Positions 54,762 to 62,328 of a stretch of DNA of 64,000 nucleotides are shown piece after piece. The DNA is taken from the NCBI RefSeq assembly GCF_006517395.1, contig NZ_VDCY01000001.1, forward strand, positions 558,001-622,000. Reading direction: 5' to 3'. The position numbers and the translations under genes are program-made. The notes beneath the pieces were generated by a model, which was not told where the DNA came from, ran no database searches, and was given only the letters and a program-made list of their open reading frames with translations. This stretch comes from Terrilactibacillus laevilacticus. Its GTDB lineage: Bacteria > Bacillota > Bacilli > Bacillales > Sporolactobacillaceae. Each line of letters begins with the position of its first letter. The first letter of the stretch is position 1.

Positions 54762-55844
54762 ATGGCAAAACGAAAAAATAAAAGTGGTATGTGGGGAATA
54801 GTATCAATGATTCTCCTATTTCTGGCTAAATTTAAATTTTTATTTATTTTTTTAAAAGCAATTAAATTATCTTCACTTTTGTCATTATTTTTATCACTTG
54901 GTGTCTATGCTATGTTCTACGGCTTTAAATTTGCTGTAGCTCTCATGTATTCCCTTGTTTTACATGAGACGGGGCATATGATCGCGGCTAAGCAAAGAGG
55001 TATAAGAACATCACCTGTTTTTTTTATCCCATTTATTGGCGCGGCAGTTGGTATAAAGGATGAACTAAAACATTCGAAAGATGAAAGTTATGTTGCTTAC
55101 GCTGGTCCTTTCCTTGGTATGCTTGCTACACTAGTTGCAATTTTGTTATATCTCTTGACCCATTCGAGTTTATATGCTCTGATGGTCTATTTAGGTAGCA
55201 TTTTAAATTTATTTAATTTGCTGCCAGTTTCCCCACTTGATGGTGGACGAATTGTCAGTGCCATTTCACCAAGGATATGGCTCATAGGGATTATTCTGCT
55301 TGCAGGATTGATGTTTATTATGCCTAATCCAATCATTATTTTGATCTTGATTTTTGGGATCATTAATAGTATCAGTCAATTGAGACAACCTGTTGATCAT
55401 AGGTATTATCAATATGATATTCGACGTTTGAAAAAACGAGCAGATCTCCTTCAAAGATTTAATCAAATCCAAGATATCTATGTTAAAAATGAAACTCAAT
55501 ATTTAGATAATGAACGTTCTAAACGATTAGCCGAACGAATGGTGGAGATAGATGCCAACCGGGCTATTTCAAAATCGTTTAAAAAGATCCGAAAGCAACT
55601 ATATAAAAGACAAATGGACATATATAAAAATACGCCGCTCGATCAAAGTGAAGATGGACTGGATTGGTTAGATGAAGAGATAAAGAAAATGCAATATAAG
55701 TCCGATCGAGTTGTTAATTATTATAAAACGTCTATGAAACAAAAGATAGCCATAGGGGTTGCTTATGTTATTCTAATAGGTATTCTTGGTTTCTTCTATT
55801 ATTACAGCCAAGTGATTCTTCCAAATCCAAATCAATTAAGTTAG
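54762..55844 (+). CDS. M50-family membrane metalloprotease
   Basis: Membrane protein of 360 residues with the site-2-protease fold. The zinc site is HETGH at 68-72 within a membrane span, and the third ligand is D160 in NLFNLLPVSPLDGGRI. After the membrane core a basic helical cytoplasmic part (about 210-330) and a last membrane span follow. The family covers intramembrane proteases acting on anti-sigma factors or membrane proteins; the target here is unknown. ATG 54762 has TAGGTGA upstream; GTG 54735 would add 9 residues. Confidence 0.86.
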   Translation: MAKRKNKSGMWGIVSMILLFLAKFKFLFIFLKAIKLSSLLSLFLSLGVYAMFYGFKFAVALMYSLVLHETGHMIAAKQRGIRTSPVFFIPFIGAAVGIKDELKHSKDESYVAYAGPFLGMLATLVAILLYLLTHSSLYALMVYLGSILNLFNLLPVSPLDGGRIVSAISPRIWLIGIILLAGLMFIMPNPIIILILIFGIINSISQLRQPVDHRYYQYDIRRLKKRADLLQRFNQIQDIYVKNETQYLDNERSKRLAERMVEIDANRAISKSFKKIRKQLYKRQMDIYKNTPLDQSEDGLDWLDEEIKKMQYKSDRVVNYYKTSMKQKIAIGVAYVILIGILGFFYYYSQVILPNPNQLS

Positions 55845-55993
55845 AATATGTTTTTTTTTAGACAAAAATTCATTGTATTATGGATCGAAAATACGATGAA
55901 TTGACGAAGATATTAGTAACTAAATAGTTTGTGAAACCATTTGACCTCTTTTTCCGTCTAATATATTTGAAGAAGGGAGTTGTAAAATATAAA

Positions 55994-56350
55994 ATGGGAA
56001 GCTTTCAATTAATGGCGAATGGAAACATTAGTTTCCCTCTATTTTTCACAATATTTTTCATCTTTTTTATTTTGATTATTGCGGCGACCATTTTTTATCA
56101 CATTAAACTCGAATCGTATAAAAATAAACGAGCTCCGTCAAAAGTTGAAGCTGCGGTTTTACAAAAACGAACCCAAGTAAACGATTTGTCAAACCAAAAT
56201 AACACAGACTATTTTGTCACCTTTCAAGTAGAAAGTGGTGCGCAGATAGAACTTGAAGTTTCAAGCACCGATTATAGACAATTAGTCGATGGAGATCAAG
56301 GTTCACTTGTCTATCAAGGTGATCGTTATTTAAGGTTTAGTCGAATTTAA
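55994..56350 (+). CDS. DUF2500-family membrane-anchored protein
   Basis: Protein of 118 residues with one N-terminal membrane span (LFFTIFFIFFILIIAATIFYHI) and an extracytoplasmic beta-rich domain (APSKVEAAVLQKRTQV, DYFVTFQVESGAQIELEVSSTDYRQLVDGDQGSLVYQGDRYLRF), the DUF2500 pattern. The role is unknown. ATG 55994 is preceded, with rather long spacing, by GAAGGGAG. A longer frame from 55931 exists but does not match the family. Confidence 0.8.
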   Translation: MGSFQLMANGNISFPLFFTIFFIFFILIIAATIFYHIKLESYKNKRAPSKVEAAVLQKRTQVNDLSNQNNTDYFVTFQVESGAQIELEVSSTDYRQLVDGDQGSLVYQGDRYLRFSRI

Positions 56351-56361
56351 AAATAGGGGGT

Positions 56362-56421
56362 TAAGCTCTATTTCTATCAAACTAGAATGAAACCTAACTC
56401 ATTTAATAGAAATAGAGCTTA
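56362..56421. repeat. inverted repeat after the DUF2500 gene
   Basis: TAAGCTCTATTTCTAT / ATAGAAATAGAGCTTA, a perfect 16-bp stem with a 28-base loop, shortly after the stop codon. No T run follows, so termination is uncertain. The remaining gap up to 56562 shows nothing else. Confidence 0.55.
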
Positions 56422-56561
56422 ATTAGAATTAACGCTAGCGTAACCTCTATGTCAACTGTATTATAATCTAAATGCTGCATATGTTTTCGAATAAAACTTA
56501 TAGGGACCTAGAGATTAGAGGCAGTTTGTGACACCTCGGATTCATAGATCATTGTTCTAAT

Positions 56562-56594
56562 AAAAAAGTCTTCCGCGAATGGAAGACTTTTTTG
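56562..56594. terminator. bidirectional terminator near metA
   Basis: AAAAAAGTCTTCC / GGAAGACTTTTTT hairpin with A and T runs, lying after metA on the minus strand. Confidence 0.82.
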
Positions 56595-56706
56595 GCACTT
56601 TAAGAGAGTATAAAAATTTAAGGTATAAGTGCAACTAGTCCTCTGCATGCACCTTATAGGCCCCGCAATCGGACAAGTTTTTTATTGGTATAGTGGAAAA
56701 CGATGA

Positions 56707-57615
56707 TTAATCCCACAAATAAGGTGTTTCTTGATAGACATAATAATTGAGCCAGTTGGAAAATAATAAATGAGCATGTGAGCGCCACCGGTGCAAAGGC
56801 TTTTGCCTTGGATCATCATGAGGAAAGTAATGCAGTGGTAATTCCGGATTTAAACCTCGTTCACGATCTCTATTGTATTCATTTAATAATGTATCTTCAT
56901 CATATTCCAAGTGACCAGTAATCATGATTTGTTTACCATTTTTTGAGCTCATAATGAATGGACCAGCTTCTTCTGACGATGATAAGAGTTTAATGTCTGG
57001 ACATTTTTCTATTTCATGAATATCTACATCTGTATGACGTGAATGGGGTGCAAGGTAAAGATCATCAAAACCTCTTAATAACTTCTCCGTTCGATCTTCA
57101 ATAGTATGTTCAAAAATACCCGCACACTTGGCTGGCAATATGAACTTGTCTATACCGAAGTGATAATATAGAGCTGCTTGAGCTCCCCAACAAATATGAA
57201 GCGTTGAGGTTACCGAAGACTTTGACCACTCCATAATTTTTGTTAGCTCTTGCCAATAATCAACTTCTTCAAAAGGAAGTAACTCGACTGGAGCACCAGT
57301 TATAATCATTCCATCAAATCTTTTATTCTTGATCTCATCAAAACTAGTATAAAATTGGTCCAAATGAAGATGGCTGGTATTTCTTGATTCGTGAGTCATC
57401 ATTCTTAGGAACGAAACGTTTACCTGCAAAGGAGTGTTCCCTAAGAGCCTTAGTAGCTGTGCTTCACATTTTTGTTTTTCAGGCATTAGATTTAAAATCA
57501 ATATTTTTAGAGGACGGATATCCTGCGTATTGGCTCTTTCATCTGTCATCACAAATATATTTTCATTCTCTAGTATTTCTTTTGCTGGTAATAGTTCCGG
57601 GATCTTAATCGGCAA
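56707..57615 (-). CDS. metAA: homoserine O-acetyltransferase, MetA family
   Basis: MetA-type homoserine acyltransferase of 302 residues, first step of methionine synthesis. The catalytic residues are C142 in [13 protein letters not shown], and H235 and E237 in ITGHLEYD. Residue 111 in [13 protein letters not shown] is Glu, which in this family marks acetyl-CoA use; succinyl-specific enzymes have Gly. The start is TTG 57615: AGGAG lies 9 bases upstream and the family N-terminus [14 protein letters not shown] begins there. A longer frame to 57714 would add 33 unmatched residues. No S-box riboswitch was recognised upstream. Confidence 0.92.
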   Translation of the reverse strand: MPIKIPELLPAKEILENENIFVMTDERANTQDIRPLKILILNLMPEKQKCEAQLLRLLGNTPLQVNVSFLRMMTHESRNTSHLHLDQFYTSFDEIKNKRFDGMIITGAPVELLPFEEVDYWQELTKIMEWSKSSVTSTLHICWGAQAALYYHFGIDKFILPAKCAGIFEHTIEDRTEKLLRGFDDLYLAPHSRHTDVDIHEIEKCPDIKLLSSSEEAGPFIMSSKNGKQIMITGHLEYDEDTLLNEYNRDRERGLNPELPLHYFPHDDPRQKPLHRWRSHAHLLFSNWLNYYVYQETPYLWD

Positions 57616-57784
57616 AGAATCATCTCCTAAAAAAATTTCTGTATATTCATTATAATGATGAATGATTAACTGATCAATTCCTTTTTTTCTTGAAAAATCA
57701 TCTGATATGTGCATATTTCCATCTAGAAAAGGGAATAGTTAACTCTTAGGCTTTCTGTATGTTATATACGAAAGGGGAAAAGAT

Positions 57785-58744
57785 ATGACTAGAATACTAG
57801 GAAAAACTAAAGAAGGTGAATTACTCAATAGTTTAACAAGGGAGACTTTACATAATGAAAACATCGCTTGGTTTTGGGCAGATATAGACTTAAAGCAGTC
57901 CAATAAAGACGAATTTAAAGACCTTCAACGCGCCTTACACTTTGATTGGCAATCTTTGAACGATCAACAGGGGTTTAGGCGTTCTCAGTTAAAATACGCT
58001 AAAGACAACTTTTATTTAGGGGTCTTTGCCGTTGAAGAAAAAAACATCAAAGGATATAAAGTTCATTTTTTTGTCAGTCAGAGTGGTATTGTCTCTGTAC
58101 ATGAAACTGAACTACCGGAAATCAACCATTCATGGAGTTTTTGTTCTAAAGATGAAAATGCTGATAAGTTAATTAATCCAATGGATATTCTCTATTTGAC
58201 TTTAGATGATATTGTTGATGGTTATTTTCCTATTATTCATGGGTTAGAGGAGAGAATTGAAAAAATTGATCGTAAATCTAAAAATGAGTCCATGAAAAGA
58301 GTATTTAATCAAGTCTTTGATATTCGTAGTGACTTGTTAAAATTTAGACATCTTGTTGCTCCATTAGAAGATATTTTACATCGGATGATTGAATCGGATC
58401 ATGTGAAAATAGAAGATCATAAAATAGAAAAATTCCATAATATTTATAGAAATTTAACGAGACTTTCTCATATGATCGAGTCAGATATGGAAATAACGGC
58501 TGATATAAGAGATGGCTATATGTCGCTTACGTCCTACCGAATGAATAATATAATGAAAATTTTAACCGTCTTTTCTAGTATCTTCATGCCTCTAACCTTT
58601 ATTGTTGGTCTTTATGGTATGAATTTTAAGTATATGCCTGAATTAAATTGGCGGTATGGCTATTTTTTCTCATTAATAGTCATGGCGATTGTTGGATTTA
58701 GCATGTATATTTGGTTTAGAAAAAAAGGGTGGTTCCGGGATTAA
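57785..58744 (+). CDS. corA: CorA-family magnesium/divalent cation transporter
   Basis: Protein of 319 residues with a large cytoplasmic N-terminal domain, long helices, and two C-terminal membrane spans. The ion filter motif is YGMNF with GMN at 278-280. The tail ends in basic residues (WFRKKGWFRD). CorA channels import magnesium, and some members move cobalt, nickel or zinc. AAAGGGGAAAAG precedes the ATG. It is divergent from metA and followed by a terminator. Confidence 0.9.
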   Translation: MTRILGKTKEGELLNSLTRETLHNENIAWFWADIDLKQSNKDEFKDLQRALHFDWQSLNDQQGFRRSQLKYAKDNFYLGVFAVEEKNIKGYKVHFFVSQSGIVSVHETELPEINHSWSFCSKDENADKLINPMDILYLTLDDIVDGYFPIIHGLEERIEKIDRKSKNESMKRVFNQVFDIRSDLLKFRHLVAPLEDILHRMIESDHVKIEDHKIEKFHNIYRNLTRLSHMIESDMEITADIRDGYMSLTSYRMNNIMKILTVFSSIFMPLTFIVGLYGMNFKYMPELNWRYGYFFSLIVMAIVGFSMYIWFRKKGWFRD

Positions 58745-58816
58745 TATACAGAAACGTTCTTTAGGGGTAAGAAGCGAATCGCTGTATGAGAGGCCATTCC
58801 GGAAAATTTAGTAATT

Positions 58817-58848
58817 TAAAAACCTATCTCCGATGATAGGTTTTTTAT
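58817..58848 (+). terminator. terminator of corA
   Basis: AAAACCTATC / GATAGGTTTT hairpin with T run. Confidence 0.85.
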
Positions 58849-58861
58849 TTTAGTATAAGAG

Positions 58862-59143
58862 GTGATTGTACGGTCTATTGCAAATAAAGTTCTTCTTCCA
58901 ATGCCCACGAAAGAGGATTTGGCAACAATATAGTAAATCGAGAACAACGAAACGTCATTTTCGCTTTGTTCGGATTATCTTCAAATTCGACCATTTAACC
59001 AAGAAGAATTAGTGGAACAACAAATCGTATTTTTTGTTATTTTTGCAATAGGGCCAGATCGTATTATGTGGTTAGCCGGTTTTTTCTGGTTGACCTATTT
59101 TTTTGGTACGATTCTTAAGGTAGCCGGGATTAAAGAACTGTAA
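58862..59143 (+). pseudogene. decayed membrane protein gene (uncertain)
   Basis: Two open pieces lie one after the other. The first begins at GTG near 58864 (IVRSIANKVLLPMPTKEDLATI) and stops at TAG near 58930. The second, in another frame, runs from about 58937 to TAA 59141-59143, and its last part is hydrophobic (IVFFVIFAIGPDRIMWLAGFFWLTYFFGTILKVAGIKEL). This looks like the remains of one membrane protein gene, but I do not recognise the family. The rest up to 59357 shows nothing definite. Confidence 0.4.
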
Positions 59144-59357
59144 ATTAACAATAAGAGTTGTTCCGATAAAGGGGGTAGAATGTTGGGTAAAGCTCTTTGA
59201 CCTAAAGGTCAGTTCAATAAAGAAAAAAGGTATCTCTTTTGAGGAAGAATACGCTTCTGTGTTGAAAGGAAACAACTTTTTACCACTTTTCTTACTATAT
59301 TTGTAGTGAACAACATAAACATTCTATAGAAGAAAATTATTTCTATAGGAGGTTTCC

Positions 59358-60338
59358 ATGGATCAAAAGGATCAAAGTCGCCAATTAGACCAAATAAAGC
59401 AAATGCAACAAATGTTTAAAGCGAACATGAAAACTCGACCTTATCCCATGTACCCTAACTATGGGAAAATCACACGTTATGAAGAAATTCCGATAAGTTT
59501 ACCTGAACAGCGACAGCTGCGCCATCCCGGAGTGGAAAAATTTATGGTGCCCCTTCCAATTATCGAAAACCCTAACTATAAAGGGAGTGGAAAGTTAACA
59601 GGAAAAGTAGCACTTATTACAGGGGGAGACAGTGGTATTGGTGCAGCAGTAGCAATTGCGTTTGCTAAAGAAGGCGCAGATGTTGCTATTTCATACTTAG
59701 ATGAACATGAGGATGCAAATAGAACAAAAACAAGGATTGAACAACTCGGACAGCGTTGTTTGCTAATGCCTGGTGACTTGCGAGTCAAACAACAGTGTAT
59801 CTCAATTGTAGAACAAACAGTAAATACGTTTGGACGTCTCGATATTCTATGTAACCACGTTGGTATTCAATTCCAACAACTAAGTCTGCTTGACATTACA
59901 GATGAGCAATTCGATGACACCTTCAAAGTTAATATATACTCTCATTTTTACACAACAAGAGCAGCGCTTCCTTATTTAAAACCAGGCAGCTCAATCATTG
60001 GCACTACTTCAGTGGTGACGTATGTAGGTGAGCAGCAAATGATTGATTATACGGCCACAAAAGGCGCAATAGTTGGTTGGACACGTGCTTTGGCTAAAAA
60101 TGTCGTGAAACAAGGAATCCGTGTTAATGCCGTCGCTCCCGGCCGAATTTGGACCCCACTTATTTCAGCAAGTTTCTCGTCAGACCAAGTCGCTGTATAT
60201 GGAGCATTTAATCCAATGGAACGAGTTGCCCAACCATTTGAACTCGCGCCAACCTTTGTCTATCTTGCTTCTGATGATTCTCGTTTTGTTACCGGTCAAG
60301 TTCTTCATGTTGATGGAGGAGAATCCACACATTCCTAA
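59358..60338 (+). CDS. short-chain dehydrogenase/reductase, YhxC-like with N-terminal extension
   Basis: SDR protein of 326 residues. The NAD(P)-binding motif is TGGDSGIG at 88-95, the catalytic Ser and Tyr-x3-Lys are in [26 protein letters not shown], and the C-terminus has [18 protein letters not shown]. The usual NNAG is CNHVG here, a variation. An extension of about 80 residues precedes the fold ([21 protein letters not shown]), longer than in classical SDRs, as in several general-stress SDRs of bacilli. Substrate unknown. AGGAGG is upstream. Confidence 0.87.
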   Translation: MDQKDQSRQLDQIKQMQQMFKANMKTRPYPMYPNYGKITRYEEIPISLPEQRQLRHPGVEKFMVPLPIIENPNYKGSGKLTGKVALITGGDSGIGAAVAIAFAKEGADVAISYLDEHEDANRTKTRIEQLGQRCLLMPGDLRVKQQCISIVEQTVNTFGRLDILCNHVGIQFQQLSLLDITDEQFDDTFKVNIYSHFYTTRAALPYLKPGSSIIGTTSVVTYVGEQQMIDYTATKGAIVGWTRALAKNVVKQGIRVNAVAPGRIWTPLISASFSSDQVAVYGAFNPMERVAQPFELAPTFVYLASDDSRFVTGQVLHVDGGESTHS

Positions 60339-60356
60339 TGGAAGGGGACTACCATT

Positions 60357-60521
60357 TTGAGATATGAATTTAATCCAGAAGTTAAGCTATTGCTAGTTAA
60401 TCATTCAAATGAAAAAGTAATGATGGTCTATATGGAGGATTCCTGGCCAATGTCTAAAATAGCACTTAGACCACCATACTATTGCTACCCAAGTTACGAA
60501 CAGAATTATCCAATAATCTAA
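60357..60521 (+). CDS. small protein downstream of the SDR gene
   Basis: A 54-residue frame starting at TTG 60357 with AAGGGG upstream and ending TAA 60521. The residues (RYEFNPEVKLLLVNHSNEKVMMVYMEDSW, then RPPYYCYPSYEQNYPII) have normal composition with a Pro/Tyr-rich end. The start is 18 bases after the SDR stop, so it may be the last gene of that operon. I do not recognise a family. Confidence 0.45.
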   Translation: MRYEFNPEVKLLLVNHSNEKVMMVYMEDSWPMSKIALRPPYYCYPSYEQNYPII

Positions 60522-60643
60522 ATAAAAACAGAAAAAAAGACTTCTATACACAGTGTGAAAGTCCGAATGGCATAAACTTGATAGATGTATCTTGAAGTGA
60601 TCTTGATTAGCAAGGACTGAGACATGACTCCTTTTTACACACA

Positions 60644-60663
60644 AAATAACATTATGTAAACTA
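60644..60663 (+). repeat. 20-bp direct repeat with a dif-arm-like end (copy 2)
   Basis: Exact copy of 12570-12589. The gap 60522-60887 in which it lies has no supported gene. It lies 225 bases beyond the 3' end of the xerS-like gene. Confidence 0.5.
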
Positions 60664-60887
60664 TATATAAATCATCTTAAAAAAACTTTTATACAGTATG
60701 TGATTCAAGAAATCAAAGATTAACATAAATGAACTAAAAGGGAAGACAGTCAACTACTTAGATTTAGGAATATTTCCTCAGTTACATGACATCTTTTATC
60801 CCAATTTAAGATGGATCTAGTATGAATGATGAAAAATTAAGAAGGGGATAGAAGGAGGGGCATTTTCCGCTCCTTACTATATATAGC

Positions 60888-61988
60888 TTACTCGTTTGGA
60901 AAACGATCTTCGAGATGTTCATCCATTTTATCAACGGCTTTTTTCAATTCATCATTGGAGAGATGGGTGTAAATCATCGTGGTTTGAACAGAAGAGTGCC
61001 CGAGTTGACGTCTCAGTTTCGGGATATCATTATTTTCAGCGTGATATCGTGTTGCGAAAGAGTGGCGTAATTTATGAACAGATAGAGAGGGTTTACCAAA
61101 AGCTTTTGCATATTTTTGAACCATATTTTCGATAGCCCGAGGACTAAGCCTGCGTGTCGTACCTTTGGGTCCCATGGGTGAAGAAATAAAAAGAGCTTTA
61201 TTCGATTGGTTGATATCATATTTTTTACTTCGTACAGCTAGATAATCATGCAAATCAAGCATCGCTTGCTCGCTAAAGAAGACATATTGTTCTTTATTTC
61301 CTTTACGAATGACTCGAGCTGAGAACTTTTTAAAGTCAATATCATCAACATTCAAACCAACAACTTCGGAAAGTCGAAGTCCAGAACCTAAAATAAGGGA
61401 GATAATGGCCGTATCTCGTTCACAGTTTTGCACATGAAAGTTGTAGAGCTTTTTATTATCTTTAAAAACAACACCATAATCATGTGCGACAAATTGCCTA
61501 AACTGCTCATATTCGTTATCCCAAAGGATTTTTCCAGCCATTTTTTGAGCGACGGCTTCTTGATCTTCTTTAACTGGATTTAGTTCAATTTTAGCCATCG
61601 CATTTCGCTGGATGTAGGGCTTAAGGTCTGAGGTTTCAGCAATATTTTGTAAATAGTGAAAAAGCGACTTTAAAGCGGAAAGCTTACGATTTACGGTAAG
61701 AGTTGAATTGTTTAGGCGAAATTGTAAGTGCGAAAGAAAATTTTCGATTTGCTGCGGTGTTAACGATTCTAAACAGCTCAATGGAATATCACTGGTTGAC
61801 TTGGCATCATGGAAACCTTCAGCAAGCAGCCAATCAAAAAAGATCAGATAATCATGACAATAATTCAATAACGTAGCTGGTGACATGATCCGTTTCTTTT
61901 TATTAATGTATTCCATCACATACCAAGGGAGTTTTTGTGATTTTTCATCGATTCGTTCATAAAGATGTAATTTGCGTTCATCATCCAT
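60888..61988 (-). CDS. xerS: tyrosine recombinase, XerS-like
   Basis: Site-specific recombinase of 366 residues. The catalytic set is complete: R205 in GSGLRLSEV, H305 and R308 in HKLRHSF, H331 in LGHSS and nucleophile Y340 in IYTHL. The N-terminal SAM-like domain starts KLPWYVMEYINKKKRIMSPATLLNYCHDYLIFFDWL, as in XerS of streptococci and lactococci, which is longer than XerC/XerD (about 300). XerS alone resolves chromosome dimers at a difSL site. GGAGG lies upstream. A 28-bp imperfect palindrome lies 93 bases upstream of the start. Confidence 0.87.
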   Translation of the reverse strand: MDDERKLHLYERIDEKSQKLPWYVMEYINKKKRIMSPATLLNYCHDYLIFFDWLLAEGFHDAKSTSDIPLSCLESLTPQQIENFLSHLQFRLNNSTLTVNRKLSALKSLFHYLQNIAETSDLKPYIQRNAMAKIELNPVKEDQEAVAQKMAGKILWDNEYEQFRQFVAHDYGVVFKDNKKLYNFHVQNCERDTAIISLILGSGLRLSEVVGLNVDDIDFKKFSARVIRKGNKEQYVFFSEQAMLDLHDYLAVRSKKYDINQSNKALFISSPMGPKGTTRRLSPRAIENMVQKYAKAFGKPSLSVHKLRHSFATRYHAENNDIPKLRRQLGHSSVQTTMIYTHLSNDELKKAVDKMDEHLEDRFPNE

Positions 61989-62080
61989 AAAAAAACCTCC
62001 GTAAGTAAGATTTTATGTAATTAGGTGTTATTCATAAAAAATGTGTTTGAGGTACGTTTTAATTATACACCTTGAACTTT

Positions 62081-62108
62081 ACTTCGTCAAAATGATATTT
62101 TACGTAGT
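62081..62108. other. candidate dif-type recombination site upstream of xerS
   Basis: Imperfect palindrome with arms ACTTCGTCAAAAT and ATTTTACGTAGT, 28 bases in total, which is the usual dif length (11 + 6 + 11). It lies in the 340-base gap upstream of xerS, the location where difSL is found in streptococci. The core sequence does not match the streptococcal site as I recall it, so this is a candidate only. Confidence 0.4.
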
Positions 62109-62278
62109 AATTTAGAATGTGTGAAAAACACAAGATTATCCCTCTTTTACATAGGTGTCTGGCGACAGAAACTTGGGGACTTTGTTTCTAGTTTTTTATT
62201 TATAGTTCTTTGAATACCTTGCTCAAATGTGTTTAAAATGTGTTTCTTTATTAAGAATTGATTTGTTTTAGATATTTT

Positions 62279-62328
62279 TGTTAAAGAAAACCAGCATTAA
62301 AGTTGCTTAACACTGGTTTTCTTTAATA
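62279..62328. terminator. terminator of the 5'-nucleotidase gene
   Basis: Long stem TTAAAGAAAACCAG / CTGGTTTTCTTTAA, with T-rich ends on both strands, directly after the minus-strand stop codon. Confidence 0.8.

Noticed and set aside
57616-57784. Possible S-box (SAM) riboswitch upstream of metA
   Set aside because: The 169-base gap shared with corA shows no S-box core and no terminator stem in front of metA.
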